A stretch of DNA of 10,838 nt, from the NCBI GenBank assembly GCA_028875955.1, contig JAGWTX010000031.1, forward strand, positions 1 to 10,838. Reading direction: 5' to 3'. The translations under genes and the position numbers were made by a program. Under the pieces are notes generated by a model that saw only the letters and a program-made list of their open reading frames with translations, was not told the origin of the DNA and did no database searches. This DNA is from Bacteroidota bacterium (GTDB taxonomy: Bacteria > Bacteroidota > Bacteroidia > Chitinophagales > Chitinophagaceae). This document shows, one piece after another, positions 1 through 5,233 of this stretch (the first letter of the stretch is position 1; each line of letters opens with the position of its first letter).

Positions 1-20
1 AAGATTTAATTCTAATAAAC

Positions 21-419
21 ATGGTAACTGATCCTATAGCAGACTTCTTAACTAGAATTCGTAATGCTCAGTTGGCCGGCCACAGGCTGGTTGAAATTCC
101 TGCTTCCAATTTAAAGAAGCGTATGACAGAGATCCTGTATGATCAGGGTTATATTCTGAAATACAAATTTGAAGATGACAGCAAACAGGGTTTGATCAAG
201 ATCGCGTTAAAATACGATCCGCAAACCAAACAGGCTGCCATCCGCTCACTGGAAAGAGTAAGTCGCCCGGGTCTGCGTCAATATGCAAAACCTGCAGAGA
301 TCAAAAGAGTAATCAATGGTCTGGGTGTGGCTATCCTGAGCACTTCCAAAGGGGTTCTTACTGATAAACAGGCAAAGGCCCAGAATGTAGGCGGTGAGGT
401 TTTGTGTTATATCTATTAA
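21..419 (+). CDS. rpsH: 30S ribosomal protein S8
   Basis: Primary 16S rRNA-binding protein of the small-subunit platform, needed for assembly of the central domain. In E. coli S8 also represses translation of the spc operon; that role is not shown here. The 132-residue product has the usual S8 length. It begins with the family-typical MVTDPIADFLTRIRNA and ends with the conserved C-terminal block around STSKGVLTDKQA and GGEVLCYIY. The ATG is preceded by an A/T-rich leader without a Shine-Dalgarno site, normal for Bacteroidota. It is the first complete gene in the window; rpsN would be expected just upstream but is outside. It lies in one operon with rplF, 114 nt downstream. Identification is firm. 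Confidence 0.98.
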   Translation: MVTDPIADFLTRIRNAQLAGHRLVEIPASNLKKRMTEILYDQGYILKYKFEDDSKQGLIKIALKYDPQTKQAAIRSLERVSRPGLRQYAKPAEIKRVINGLGVAILSTSKGVLTDKQAKAQNVGGEVLCYIY

Positions 420-425
420 TACCTG

Positions 426-440
426 TGACGCCCGGCGTCA
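426..440 (+). repeat. Small perfect hairpin in the rpsH-rplF spacer
   Basis: TGACGC (426-431) and GCGTCA (435-440) are perfect inverted copies around a 3-nt loop, a few nucleotides after the rpsH stop codon. There is no T-run, so it is not an intrinsic terminator. It could be an RNA processing or stability element, or a protein-binding leader for rplF. The remaining spacer up to 533 is A-rich, with no open frame that I can support. Confidence 0.4.
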
Positions 441-533
441 TTGAGATAATATCCCTTTCTGACAATTAAGCTTTTTAGTCGGAGCTGAACACGGAAACGG
501 AGATTGATAAATAAATAAAAAAAAGAAACGACT

Positions 534-1088
534 ATGTCACGTATTGGTAAACAACCCGTTGAAATTCCTGCCGGAGTAACCATTACCGTAAGCAGCGAAA
601 ACGTTGTTACGGTTAAAGGACCTAAAGGAGAATTGAAAGAAGCAATTGACAGGGACATCACTGTAACTGTTCAGGATAAGGAAGTGATTTTTGTTCGTCC
701 TACCGATCAGATCCGTCATCGTGCCATGCATGGCTTATATCGTGCATTGGTGGGTAATATGGTGAAAGGTGTTACTGAAGGGTTCAAGAAAGACCTTGAA
801 CTGGTGGGTGTGGGTTATAAGGCAGCCAATACAGGTAATGTACTTGATTTATCACTGGGTTATTCGCACAATATCATTTTTGAAGTTCCCAAGGAACTCA
901 AAGTAGCAACGCTCACAGAAAAAGGGCAGAACCCTAAGATCATGCTGGAAGGTATTGACAAGCAGCTGATCGGACAGGTAGCAGCCAAATTACGCAGCTT
1001 GCGTAAGCCTGAACCTTACAAAGGAAAAGGTGTGAAATATGCTGGTGAGATACTGAGAAGAAAAGCAGGTAAAGCCGCTGGTAAATAA
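534..1088 (+). CDS. rplF: 50S ribosomal protein L6
   Basis: Large-subunit protein that binds 23S rRNA near the factor-binding region and the sarcin-ricin loop. At 184 residues it is close to the usual 175-185. The N-terminus MSRIGKQPVEIPAGV is typical. Two repeated alpha/beta domains occupy roughly residues 1-80 and 85-165, and the conserved C-terminal signature PEPYKGKGVKYAGE is present, followed by a basic tail. The ATG follows an A-rich tract at 511-527 in place of a Shine-Dalgarno site. It sits between rpsH and rplR in canonical spc order and is co-transcribed with them. Nothing in the protein is unusual. Confidence 0.98.
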   Translation: MSRIGKQPVEIPAGVTITVSSENVVTVKGPKGELKEAIDRDITVTVQDKEVIFVRPTDQIRHRAMHGLYRALVGNMVKGVTEGFKKDLELVGVGYKAANTGNVLDLSLGYSHNIIFEVPKELKVATLTEKGQNPKIMLEGIDKQLIGQVAAKLRSLRKPEPYKGKGVKYAGEILRRKAGKAAGK

Positions 1089-1119
1089 TAAAAAATAAAG
1101 AACCAACTCCCGGCAGAAT

Positions 1120-1131
1120 CGGTAGTTCAAA
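1120..1131 (+). promoter_or_regulatory. Pre-start motif CGNNAGTTCAAA ahead of rplR
   Basis: CG at 1120-1121 is followed by two variable bases and AGTTCAAA (1124-1131), ending exactly 10 nt before the rplR ATG. The same arrangement precedes rpmD and rplO. The motif overlaps the 3' arm of an imperfect hairpin: AACTCCCG at 1105-1112 against CGGTAGTT at 1120-1127, with one mismatch. Its function is unknown. Candidates are a translation-initiation enhancer replacing Shine-Dalgarno, or a ribosomal-protein binding site. Confidence 0.5.
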
Positions 1132-1141
1132 ATAAAACACA

Positions 1142-1492
1142 ATGGGTAAATTAATTCAAAGACAGAAAATCAGATACCGTATCCGCAAGAAAATAGCTGG
1201 TACCGCTGTAAAACCCCGTCTTTCCGTTTTCAGAAGCAATGCTGAAATCTATGCTCAATTGATCGATGATGATAATGCTGTGACACTGGTTGCTGCTTCA
1301 TCAAGAGATAAGGATATCGCTGCGCAGAAAGCTACCAAGATTGAAAAAGCCAAAATGGTTGGTGCCGCGGTAGCCCGTAAGGCGATTGAGCTGGGATTGA
1401 CTGCCTGTGTATTCGACAGAGGTGGTAACCTGTATCATGGTCGTGTTAAATCTGTGGCAGATGGTGCCAGAGAAGGTGGTCTTCAATTCTAA
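1142..1492 (+). CDS. rplR: 50S ribosomal protein L18
   Basis: Binds 5S rRNA and, with L5 and L25, anchors it in the central protuberance. The 116-residue length is standard. A strongly basic N-terminus (GKLIQRQKIRYRIRKKI) precedes the globular RNA-binding domain. Typical L18 features follow: PRLSVFRSNAEIYAQLIDD, a central AQKATKIEKAKMVG helix, and the C-terminal FDRGGNLYHGRVKSVADGAREGGL signature region. The start is the ATG at 1142, 53 nt after rplF and behind an A-rich leader carrying the AGTTCAAA motif. rpsE follows after 29 nt. The assignment is secure. Confidence 0.98.
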   Translation: MGKLIQRQKIRYRIRKKIAGTAVKPRLSVFRSNAEIYAQLIDDDNAVTLVAASSRDKDIAAQKATKIEKAKMVGAAVARKAIELGLTACVFDRGGNLYHGRVKSVADGAREGGLQF

Positions 1493-1521
1493 TTTGCTAA
1501 CAACAATTAATCGTTAGATAA

Positions 1522-2043
1522 ATGTCTAAAGTAAACGTAAATAAGGTTAAATCCGGTGGCGAACTGGAACTGAAAGAGAAAGTGGTAGCCATCAACCGTG
1601 TAGTGAAAACTACCAAAGGTGGTCGTACTTTCAGCTTCTCCGCATTGGTTGTGGTGGGTAACGAAAGTGGTGTAGTTGGCCAGGGTCTTGGAAAAGCAAA
1701 AGAAGTGCAGGAAGCAATTTCCAAAGGAATTGAAGATGCCAAAAAGAACCTGGTAAAAGTTCCGATCATGCATGGTACGATACCCCATGACCAGTGGGCT
1801 AAAGAAGGTGCTGCCAAAGTACTGATCAAGCCGGCTGCACATGGAGCGGGTGTAATCGCCGGAGGAAGCATGCGTGCTGTACTGGAAAGTGCGGGTGTTA
1901 CCGACGTATTGGCAAAAAGCCTGGGTTCTGCCAACCCGCATAACGTGGTTAAAGCAACCATTAAGGCCCTGGGTCTTTTAAGAGAGCCGGTTCAGGTTGC
2001 CAAGCATCGCAGTGTTAAGTTGAGCAAAGTTTTTAACGGATAA
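1522..2043 (+). CDS. rpsE: 30S ribosomal protein S5
   Basis: Small-subunit protein at the mRNA entry site, important for decoding fidelity and helicase activity. The 173-residue product shows the dsRBD-like N-terminal S5 domain (about residues 15-80, with GGRTFSFSALVVVGN and GVVGQGLGKAKEVQEAI). The C-terminal domain (about 90-160) contains AAHGAGVIAGGSMRAVLE, GVTDVLAKSLGSANPHNVVKA and LGLLREP. The ATG at 1522 follows rplR by 29 nt, the tightest spacing in this operon. Two long frames on the opposite strand inside this gene are coding shadows. Identification is firm. Confidence 0.98.
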   Translation: MSKVNVNKVKSGGELELKEKVVAINRVVKTTKGGRTFSFSALVVVGNESGVVGQGLGKAKEVQEAISKGIEDAKKNLVKVPIMHGTIPHDQWAKEGAAKVLIKPAAHGAGVIAGGSMRAVLESAGVTDVLAKSLGSANPHNVVKATIKALGLLREPVQVAKHRSVKLSKVFNG

Positions 2044-2071
2044 TACCTGTCTTCTGCCGGTAATCGTCAGT

Positions 2072-2083
2072 CGTCAGTTCAAA
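2072..2083 (+). promoter_or_regulatory. Pre-start motif CGNNAGTTCAAA ahead of rpmD
   Basis: CG at 2072-2073, two variable bases, then AGTTCAAA at 2076-2083, ending exactly 10 nt before the rpmD ATG, as for rplR and rplO. The upstream part resembles the rplR leader: CCGG, a short gap, AATCG, two bases, AG. Here a heptamer TCGTCAG is tandemly duplicated (2064-2070 and 2071-2077). It may be a translational or ribosomal-protein control element. Confidence 0.5.
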
Positions 2084-2093
2084 TGATAACAGT

Positions 2094-2276
2094 ATGAAAA
2101 AAATTAAGATAACACAGGTAAAAAGCGGTATTGACAGATCAGAGCGTCAAAAACAGACTTTGATAGCCTTAGGTTTGAAAAAACTGAACGCTTCCAAGGA
2201 AGTTGAAGCAACCCCCCAGATCCTGGGTATGGTTAATAAGGTTAGCCATCTGGTGAAAGTGGAAGAGATCGCTTAG
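2094..2276 (+). CDS. rpmD: 50S ribosomal protein L30
   Basis: Small large-subunit protein of the L30/L7 fold. The 60-residue length fits the short bacterial form. The pattern KKIKITQVKSGIDRSERQKQTLIALGLKKLN, followed by EATPQILGMVNKVSHLVKVEE, matches the single beta-alpha-beta-alpha-beta domain, including the conserved Q-T-L-x-A-L-G-L-x-K helix. It starts at the ATG at 2094, 50 nt after rpsE. A four-codon frame opening at 2083 ends in a TGA that overlaps the rpmD ATG, which may be chance. It is in canonical position between rpsE and rplO, but the spacer to rplO is unusually long (161 nt). Confidence 0.97.
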   Translation: MKKIKITQVKSGIDRSERQKQTLIALGLKKLNASKEVEATPQILGMVNKVSHLVKVEEIA

Positions 2277-2394
2277 TAATTTGAAAATTTGAATATGAGT
2301 TTATTTGAAAATGAGTCTGGCTTAAATGCTTGATTCATTTTTAATTTCCGACTTAGTCATTTTTCAAATTTTCAATCCACCAATTTTCAAATTA
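2277..2394. repeat. AT-rich nested inverted repeat in the rpmD-rplO spacer
   Basis: TAATTTGAAAATT (2277-2289), starting directly after the rpmD stop, is a perfect 13-base inverse of AATTTTCAAATTA (2382-2394). Inside it, ATTTGAAAATGA (2303-2314) pairs with 2357-2369 with a single extra T. TTGAAAATTTGAA (2281-2293) could alternatively pair with 2363-2375. The unit TTTGAAAAT therefore recurs several times in both orientations. No credible gene lies here; a 12-codon frame at 2295 is composed of repeat sequence. It may be a dispersed intergenic repeat inserted into the operon, or an mRNA-stability structure. Confidence 0.6.
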
Positions 2395-2403
2395 ACATTG
2401 CGA

Positions 2404-2427
2404 GGGGAGATTCCCCGTAAGTTCAAA
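2404..2427 (+). promoter_or_regulatory. Hairpin plus AGTTCAAA motif ahead of rplO
   Basis: GGGGA (2404-2408) and TCCCC (2412-2416) form a 5-bp stem with loop GAT. Immediately after it come CG, two bases and AGTTCAAA (2420-2427), ending exactly 10 nt before the rplO ATG. This is the third copy of the motif seen before rplR and rpmD. Unlike the AT-rich repeat just upstream, this part is GC-rich and close to the start codon, so a role in translation of rplO is plausible but unproven. Confidence 0.5.
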
Positions 2428-2437
2428 TCAGATAAAC

Positions 2438-2887
2438 ATGAAACTACACACATTAAAGCCTGCAGCAGGTTCTACACACAAGGAAATCCGTATTGGTCGT
2501 GGTGAAGCATCCGGAAAGGGTGGTACTTCCACAAAAGGTAACAAAGGTGGTCAGAGCCGTGCCGGTTACAAAAGCAAAATGGCTCACGAAGGTGGTCAGA
2601 TGCCTATCCAGCGCCGTATCCCCAAGCGTGGATTCAAAAACAACAACCGTATTGAATTCAAAGTATTCAACCTGGGTCAGATTGACCAGCTGGCTGAAAA
2701 GTATGGTTTTACAGAATTCAGTCTTGAAAACCTCTATATCAATGGTTTGATCAGCCGTACGGACAAAGTAAAAGTATTGGCCACAGGAGAACTGAAGGCG
2801 AAACTTTCTTTCAAAGTAAACGCGGCTAGTGCAAAAGCGAAAGGAGCTATCGAAGCTGCTGGTGGCACAGTTGAAATTGTAAAGTAA
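2438..2887 (+). CDS. rplO: 50S ribosomal protein L15
   Basis: Late-assembly large-subunit protein with a long extended N-terminal arm that threads into 23S rRNA. The 149-residue length is typical. The glycine- and lysine-rich N-terminal third (RIGRGEASGKGG, KGNKGGQSRAGYKSK) is the classic L15 arm, followed by FEGGQMP-like HEGGQMPIQRRIPKRGF. The C-terminal globular domain (about 75-149) contains LATGELKAKLSFKV and ends in the AAGGTVEIV signature. The ATG at 2438 sits behind the hairpin/AGTTCAAA leader. A frame-shifted 85-residue open frame inside is a shadow. secY follows after 74 nt, canonical order. Confidence 0.98.
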   Translation: MKLHTLKPAAGSTHKEIRIGRGEASGKGGTSTKGNKGGQSRAGYKSKMAHEGGQMPIQRRIPKRGFKNNNRIEFKVFNLGQIDQLAEKYGFTEFSLENLYINGLISRTDKVKVLATGELKAKLSFKVNAASAKAKGAIEAAGGTVEIVK

Positions 2888-2913
2888 TTTTAACGTAAAT
2901 TGCCTGACGCACC

Positions 2914-2961
2914 ATGTGCGGTATTTGGTTACTGTGTATTCACTCTTTCAATTGCATCTAA
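2914..2961 (+). CDS. Possible 15-codon leader peptide upstream of secY
   Basis: An ATG at 2914 opens a 15-residue frame, MCGIWLLCIHSFNCI, whose TAA (2959-2961) directly abuts the GTG start codon of secY and is in the same frame. The peptide is hydrophobic with three cysteines. Its ATG lies in the loop and 3' arm of a small hairpin, CGCAC (2908-2912) against GTGCG (2916-2920). A leader peptide coupled to secY translation is conceivable, and regulation of secretion genes by a nascent peptide is known from SecM-secA. The frame is short enough to be chance and no ribosome-binding site is visible. This is a hypothesis only. Confidence 0.25.
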   Translation: MCGIWLLCIHSFNCI

Positions 2962-4308
2962 GTGAAAAAATTAATTCAGACATTAAAGAATATTTGGGCT
3001 ATTGAAGAACTGCGAAACAAAATCATTGTTACGCTGGCTTTGATATTCACGTACCGGTTGGGTAACCACATCGTTTTACCCGGACTGGATCCCAATAAGA
3101 TTGAACTGGCTCAACAGTCTGCCAAGACAAATGGCCTGTTGGGTATCTTTGACATGTTCGCAGGTGGAGGATTTTCCCAGGCATCCATCCTCGCATTGGG
3201 TATCATGCCCTATATCTCTGCTTCCATCTTCATGCAGCTGATGACCATCCTGGTTCCGCAATTGCAGAAAGTGCAGAAAGAAGGGGAAAGCGGTCGTAAG
3301 AAAATCAACCAGTGGACACGTTATCTTACCGTAATCGTTACTGTTTTCCAGGCAGGTGCCTATGTGGCCTATCTGAACAGTCCCGGTTATGCAGAAGCTA
3401 TCCTCCCAGCCTATAAAGCCTTTTTTGGTTTTTCAACCATCGTAACCTTAACGGCAGGTACGCTGTTTGTAATGTGGTTGGGTGAAAAGATCCAGGACAA
3501 GGGTCTGGGTAACGGTACTTCCATCATTATCATGATCGGTATCCTTTCCCGTTTTCCCATTTCCATCATCCAGGAATTTACCACCAAGGAACAAAAAGGC
3601 GGTGGCGGATTATTGATCTTCCTGATCGAGATTGCTATCCTGGTTACCATCATCATGGGCCTGATCGTTCTGGTGCAGGGTGTCAGAAAAATACCTGTTA
3701 ACTATGCCAAACAGATCATCGGTAACCGCCAGTTTGGAGGTGCCCGTCAGTTCCTGCCGGTAAAAGTGAATAGTGCCGGTGTAATGCCGATCATCTTTGC
3801 ACAGGCCATCATGTTCCTGCCAACCCTGGTTTCCTTTACCAATATTGATTCCGCTCAGGGTATTGTCAAAATATTCAACGATCACAGCAATGTCTGGTAC
3901 ATGTTGATCTATGCTGTAATGGTGATTGGTTTTACCTTCCTGTATACAGCCCTTATCTTCAATCCCAAACAGATTTCTGAAGACCTGAAACGCAACAATG
4001 GGTTTATCCCGGGTGTGAAACCAGGACAGCCCACTGCTGATTATATCGGTTCCATCATGGATAAGATCACTTTACCTGGCGCTATTTTCCTGGCATTTGT
4101 GGGTATTCTTCCCGGATTTGCACAAAGACTGGGCGTTACCCAGGGCTTTAGCTCTTTCTTTGGAGGAACTTCGCTGCTGATCATGGTGGGAGTGATTCTG
4201 GATACTCTGCAGCAGATCGAAACCTATTTGCTGATGCGTCAGTATGATGGTTTGATGAAGAGCGGCCGTTTACAGGGCAGACAAACCGTATCAACGACCA
4301 CTATTTAA
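2962..4308 (+). CDS. secY: Preprotein translocase subunit SecY
   Basis: Central channel of the SecYEG translocon in the inner membrane, through which SecA or ribosomes push unfolded proteins. The 448-residue protein has the expected ten membrane segments, the first around residues 20-38. A plug region near 60-72 leads into the first SecY signature (ILALGIMPYISASIFMQL, about 76-93). The second signature (MWLGEKIQDKGLGNGTSIII) is at about 171-190. The cytoplasmic loop with GVRKIPVNYAKQ and the late GFIPGVKPG motif are also present. The start codon is GTG, chosen because MKKLIQTLKNIWAIEELRNK is the family N-terminus and an in-frame TAA stands immediately before it. It is the last gene of the ribosomal operon, followed by a strong terminator. 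Confidence 0.98.
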   Translation: MKKLIQTLKNIWAIEELRNKIIVTLALIFTYRLGNHIVLPGLDPNKIELAQQSAKTNGLLGIFDMFAGGGFSQASILALGIMPYISASIFMQLMTILVPQLQKVQKEGESGRKKINQWTRYLTVIVTVFQAGAYVAYLNSPGYAEAILPAYKAFFGFSTIVTLTAGTLFVMWLGEKIQDKGLGNGTSIIIMIGILSRFPISIIQEFTTKEQKGGGGLLIFLIEIAILVTIIMGLIVLVQGVRKIPVNYAKQIIGNRQFGGARQFLPVKVNSAGVMPIIFAQAIMFLPTLVSFTNIDSAQGIVKIFNDHSNVWYMLIYAVMVIGFTFLYTALIFNPKQISEDLKRNNGFIPGVKPGQPTADYIGSIMDKITLPGAIFLAFVGILPGFAQRLGVTQGFSSFFGGTSLLIMVGVILDTLQQIETYLLMRQYDGLMKSGRLQGRQTVSTTTI

Positions 4309-4330
4309 TAAAAATAATAACGAACTTTGT

Positions 4331-4374
4331 AAACCTGTCATCCCGCCAAAGGCGGGACGGCAGGTTTCTTTTTT
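4331..4374 (+). terminator. Strong intrinsic terminator after secY
   Basis: The stem arms AAACCTG (4331-4337) and CAGGTTT (4361-4367) enclose TCCCGCC (4341-4347), loop AAA, GGCGGGA (4351-4357). Between the two blocks there is one wobble pair, one G-C pair and a single A/C mismatch, giving a nearly continuous 17-position stem. C and six T residues (4369-4374) follow. This is the best terminator in the window and should end the spc operon, although map begins only about 20 nt later. Confidence 0.9.
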
Positions 4375-4395
4375 ACCATGACCCGGAGATCTAAT

Positions 4396-5199
4396 ATGAT
4401 GATACACAAAACTGAGGCAGAGATTGCGCTCATGAAGGAAGCCGCAACACTGGTTAGTAAAACGCTTACCGAAGTGGCCAAGATACTCAAGCCTGGTATG
4501 ACCACACTTGCCATAGACAAGATTTGCGCTGACTTTGTACGCGATCATAATGCCATTCCTTCTTTCTATAACTATCGGGGCTATCCGCATCATGTATGCG
4601 CTTCCGTGAATGACGTGGTGGTTCATGGCTTTCCCAATGACACCCCTTTACAGGAAGGTGATATCGTATCAATCGATATGGGCGTGATCCTGAACGGTTG
4701 GCATGGGGATCATGCCTATACTTTTATTCTGGGTGAAGTGACCCCCGAAGTATTGCAACTCGTGAAAGTAACCAAGGAATCCTTATACAAAGGCATCGAA
4801 AAAGCCATCGTAAACAATCGTGTGGGTGATATCTCTTATGCGATTCAGGAACATACTGAAAGAAAATATGGCTATGGGGTTGTCAGAGAACTCGTGGGAC
4901 ATGGTTTGGGCAGAAGCCTGCATGAAGACCCCCAGGTGCCCAACTACGGTAAACGGGGAACAGGGCCTAAATTGAAAGAGAACCTGGTCTTAGCAATCGA
5001 ACCCATGATCAATCTGGGTTCCCGGGAAGTGTATACAGAAGAGGATGGTTGGACAGTAAGAACAAGAGATGGTAAGCCCTCGGTACATTTTGAACACGAT
5101 GTATGTGTAAAAAGGAACAAAGCACTGATCCTTTCGGATTATTCAATTATAGAAGCAGCAGAAAAAGCCAATACAAATCTGAATTCTTCCTATTATTAG
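4396..5199 (+). CDS. map: Methionine aminopeptidase type I
   Basis: Cytoplasmic metalloenzyme (M24A fold) that removes the initiator methionine from nascent proteins. From the ATG at 4396 it has 267 residues, a normal type I size without an N-terminal zinc extension. The five metal ligands are visible: D in DIVSIDMG, D in GWHGDHAYTF, H in VGHGLGRSLHEDP, E in LAIEPMINLGS and E in VHFEHDV. The substrate-contacting H of VVHGFPND is present too. An upstream in-frame ATG at 4378 would add six residues (MTRRSN) and start 3 nt after the terminator T-run, so 4396 or 4399 is preferred. GGAG at 4385-4388 would serve as ribosome-binding site for 4396. secY-map adjacency is common, but infA does not follow here. 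Confidence 0.95.
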   Translation: MMIHKTEAEIALMKEAATLVSKTLTEVAKILKPGMTTLAIDKICADFVRDHNAIPSFYNYRGYPHHVCASVNDVVVHGFPNDTPLQEGDIVSIDMGVILNGWHGDHAYTFILGEVTPEVLQLVKVTKESLYKGIEKAIVNNRVGDISYAIQEHTERKYGYGVVRELVGHGLGRSLHEDPQVPNYGKRGTGPKLKENLVLAIEPMINLGSREVYTEEDGWTVRTRDGKPSVHFEHDVCVKRNKALILSDYSIIEAAEKANTNLNSSYY

Positions 5200-5233
5200 G
5201 CTTTCTTTATCTTACACAGATAAATGCATAGCC

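Noticed and set aside
1497..1961. Two long open frames on the - strand (154 and 144 residues) covering rpsE
   Set aside because: They lie wholly opposite a certain S5 gene, have low-complexity Thr/Ser/Pro-rich or His/Tyr/Phe-rich products with no recognisable domain, and no leader. They are shadows of biased codon use.
2083..2097. Four-codon frame whose TGA overlaps the rpmD ATG
   Set aside because: Too short to support as a gene; the ATGA overlap follows from rpmD starting ATGAAA. Mentioned only in the rpmD entry.
2295..2333. Twelve-codon frame in the rpmD-rplO spacer
   Set aside because: It consists of the inverted-repeat sequence, ends 100 nt before rplO, and has no leader or coupling.
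2493..2750. 85-residue + strand frame inside rplO
   Set aside because: It is a frame-shifted reading of the glycine/lysine-rich L15 gene, with no independent motif.
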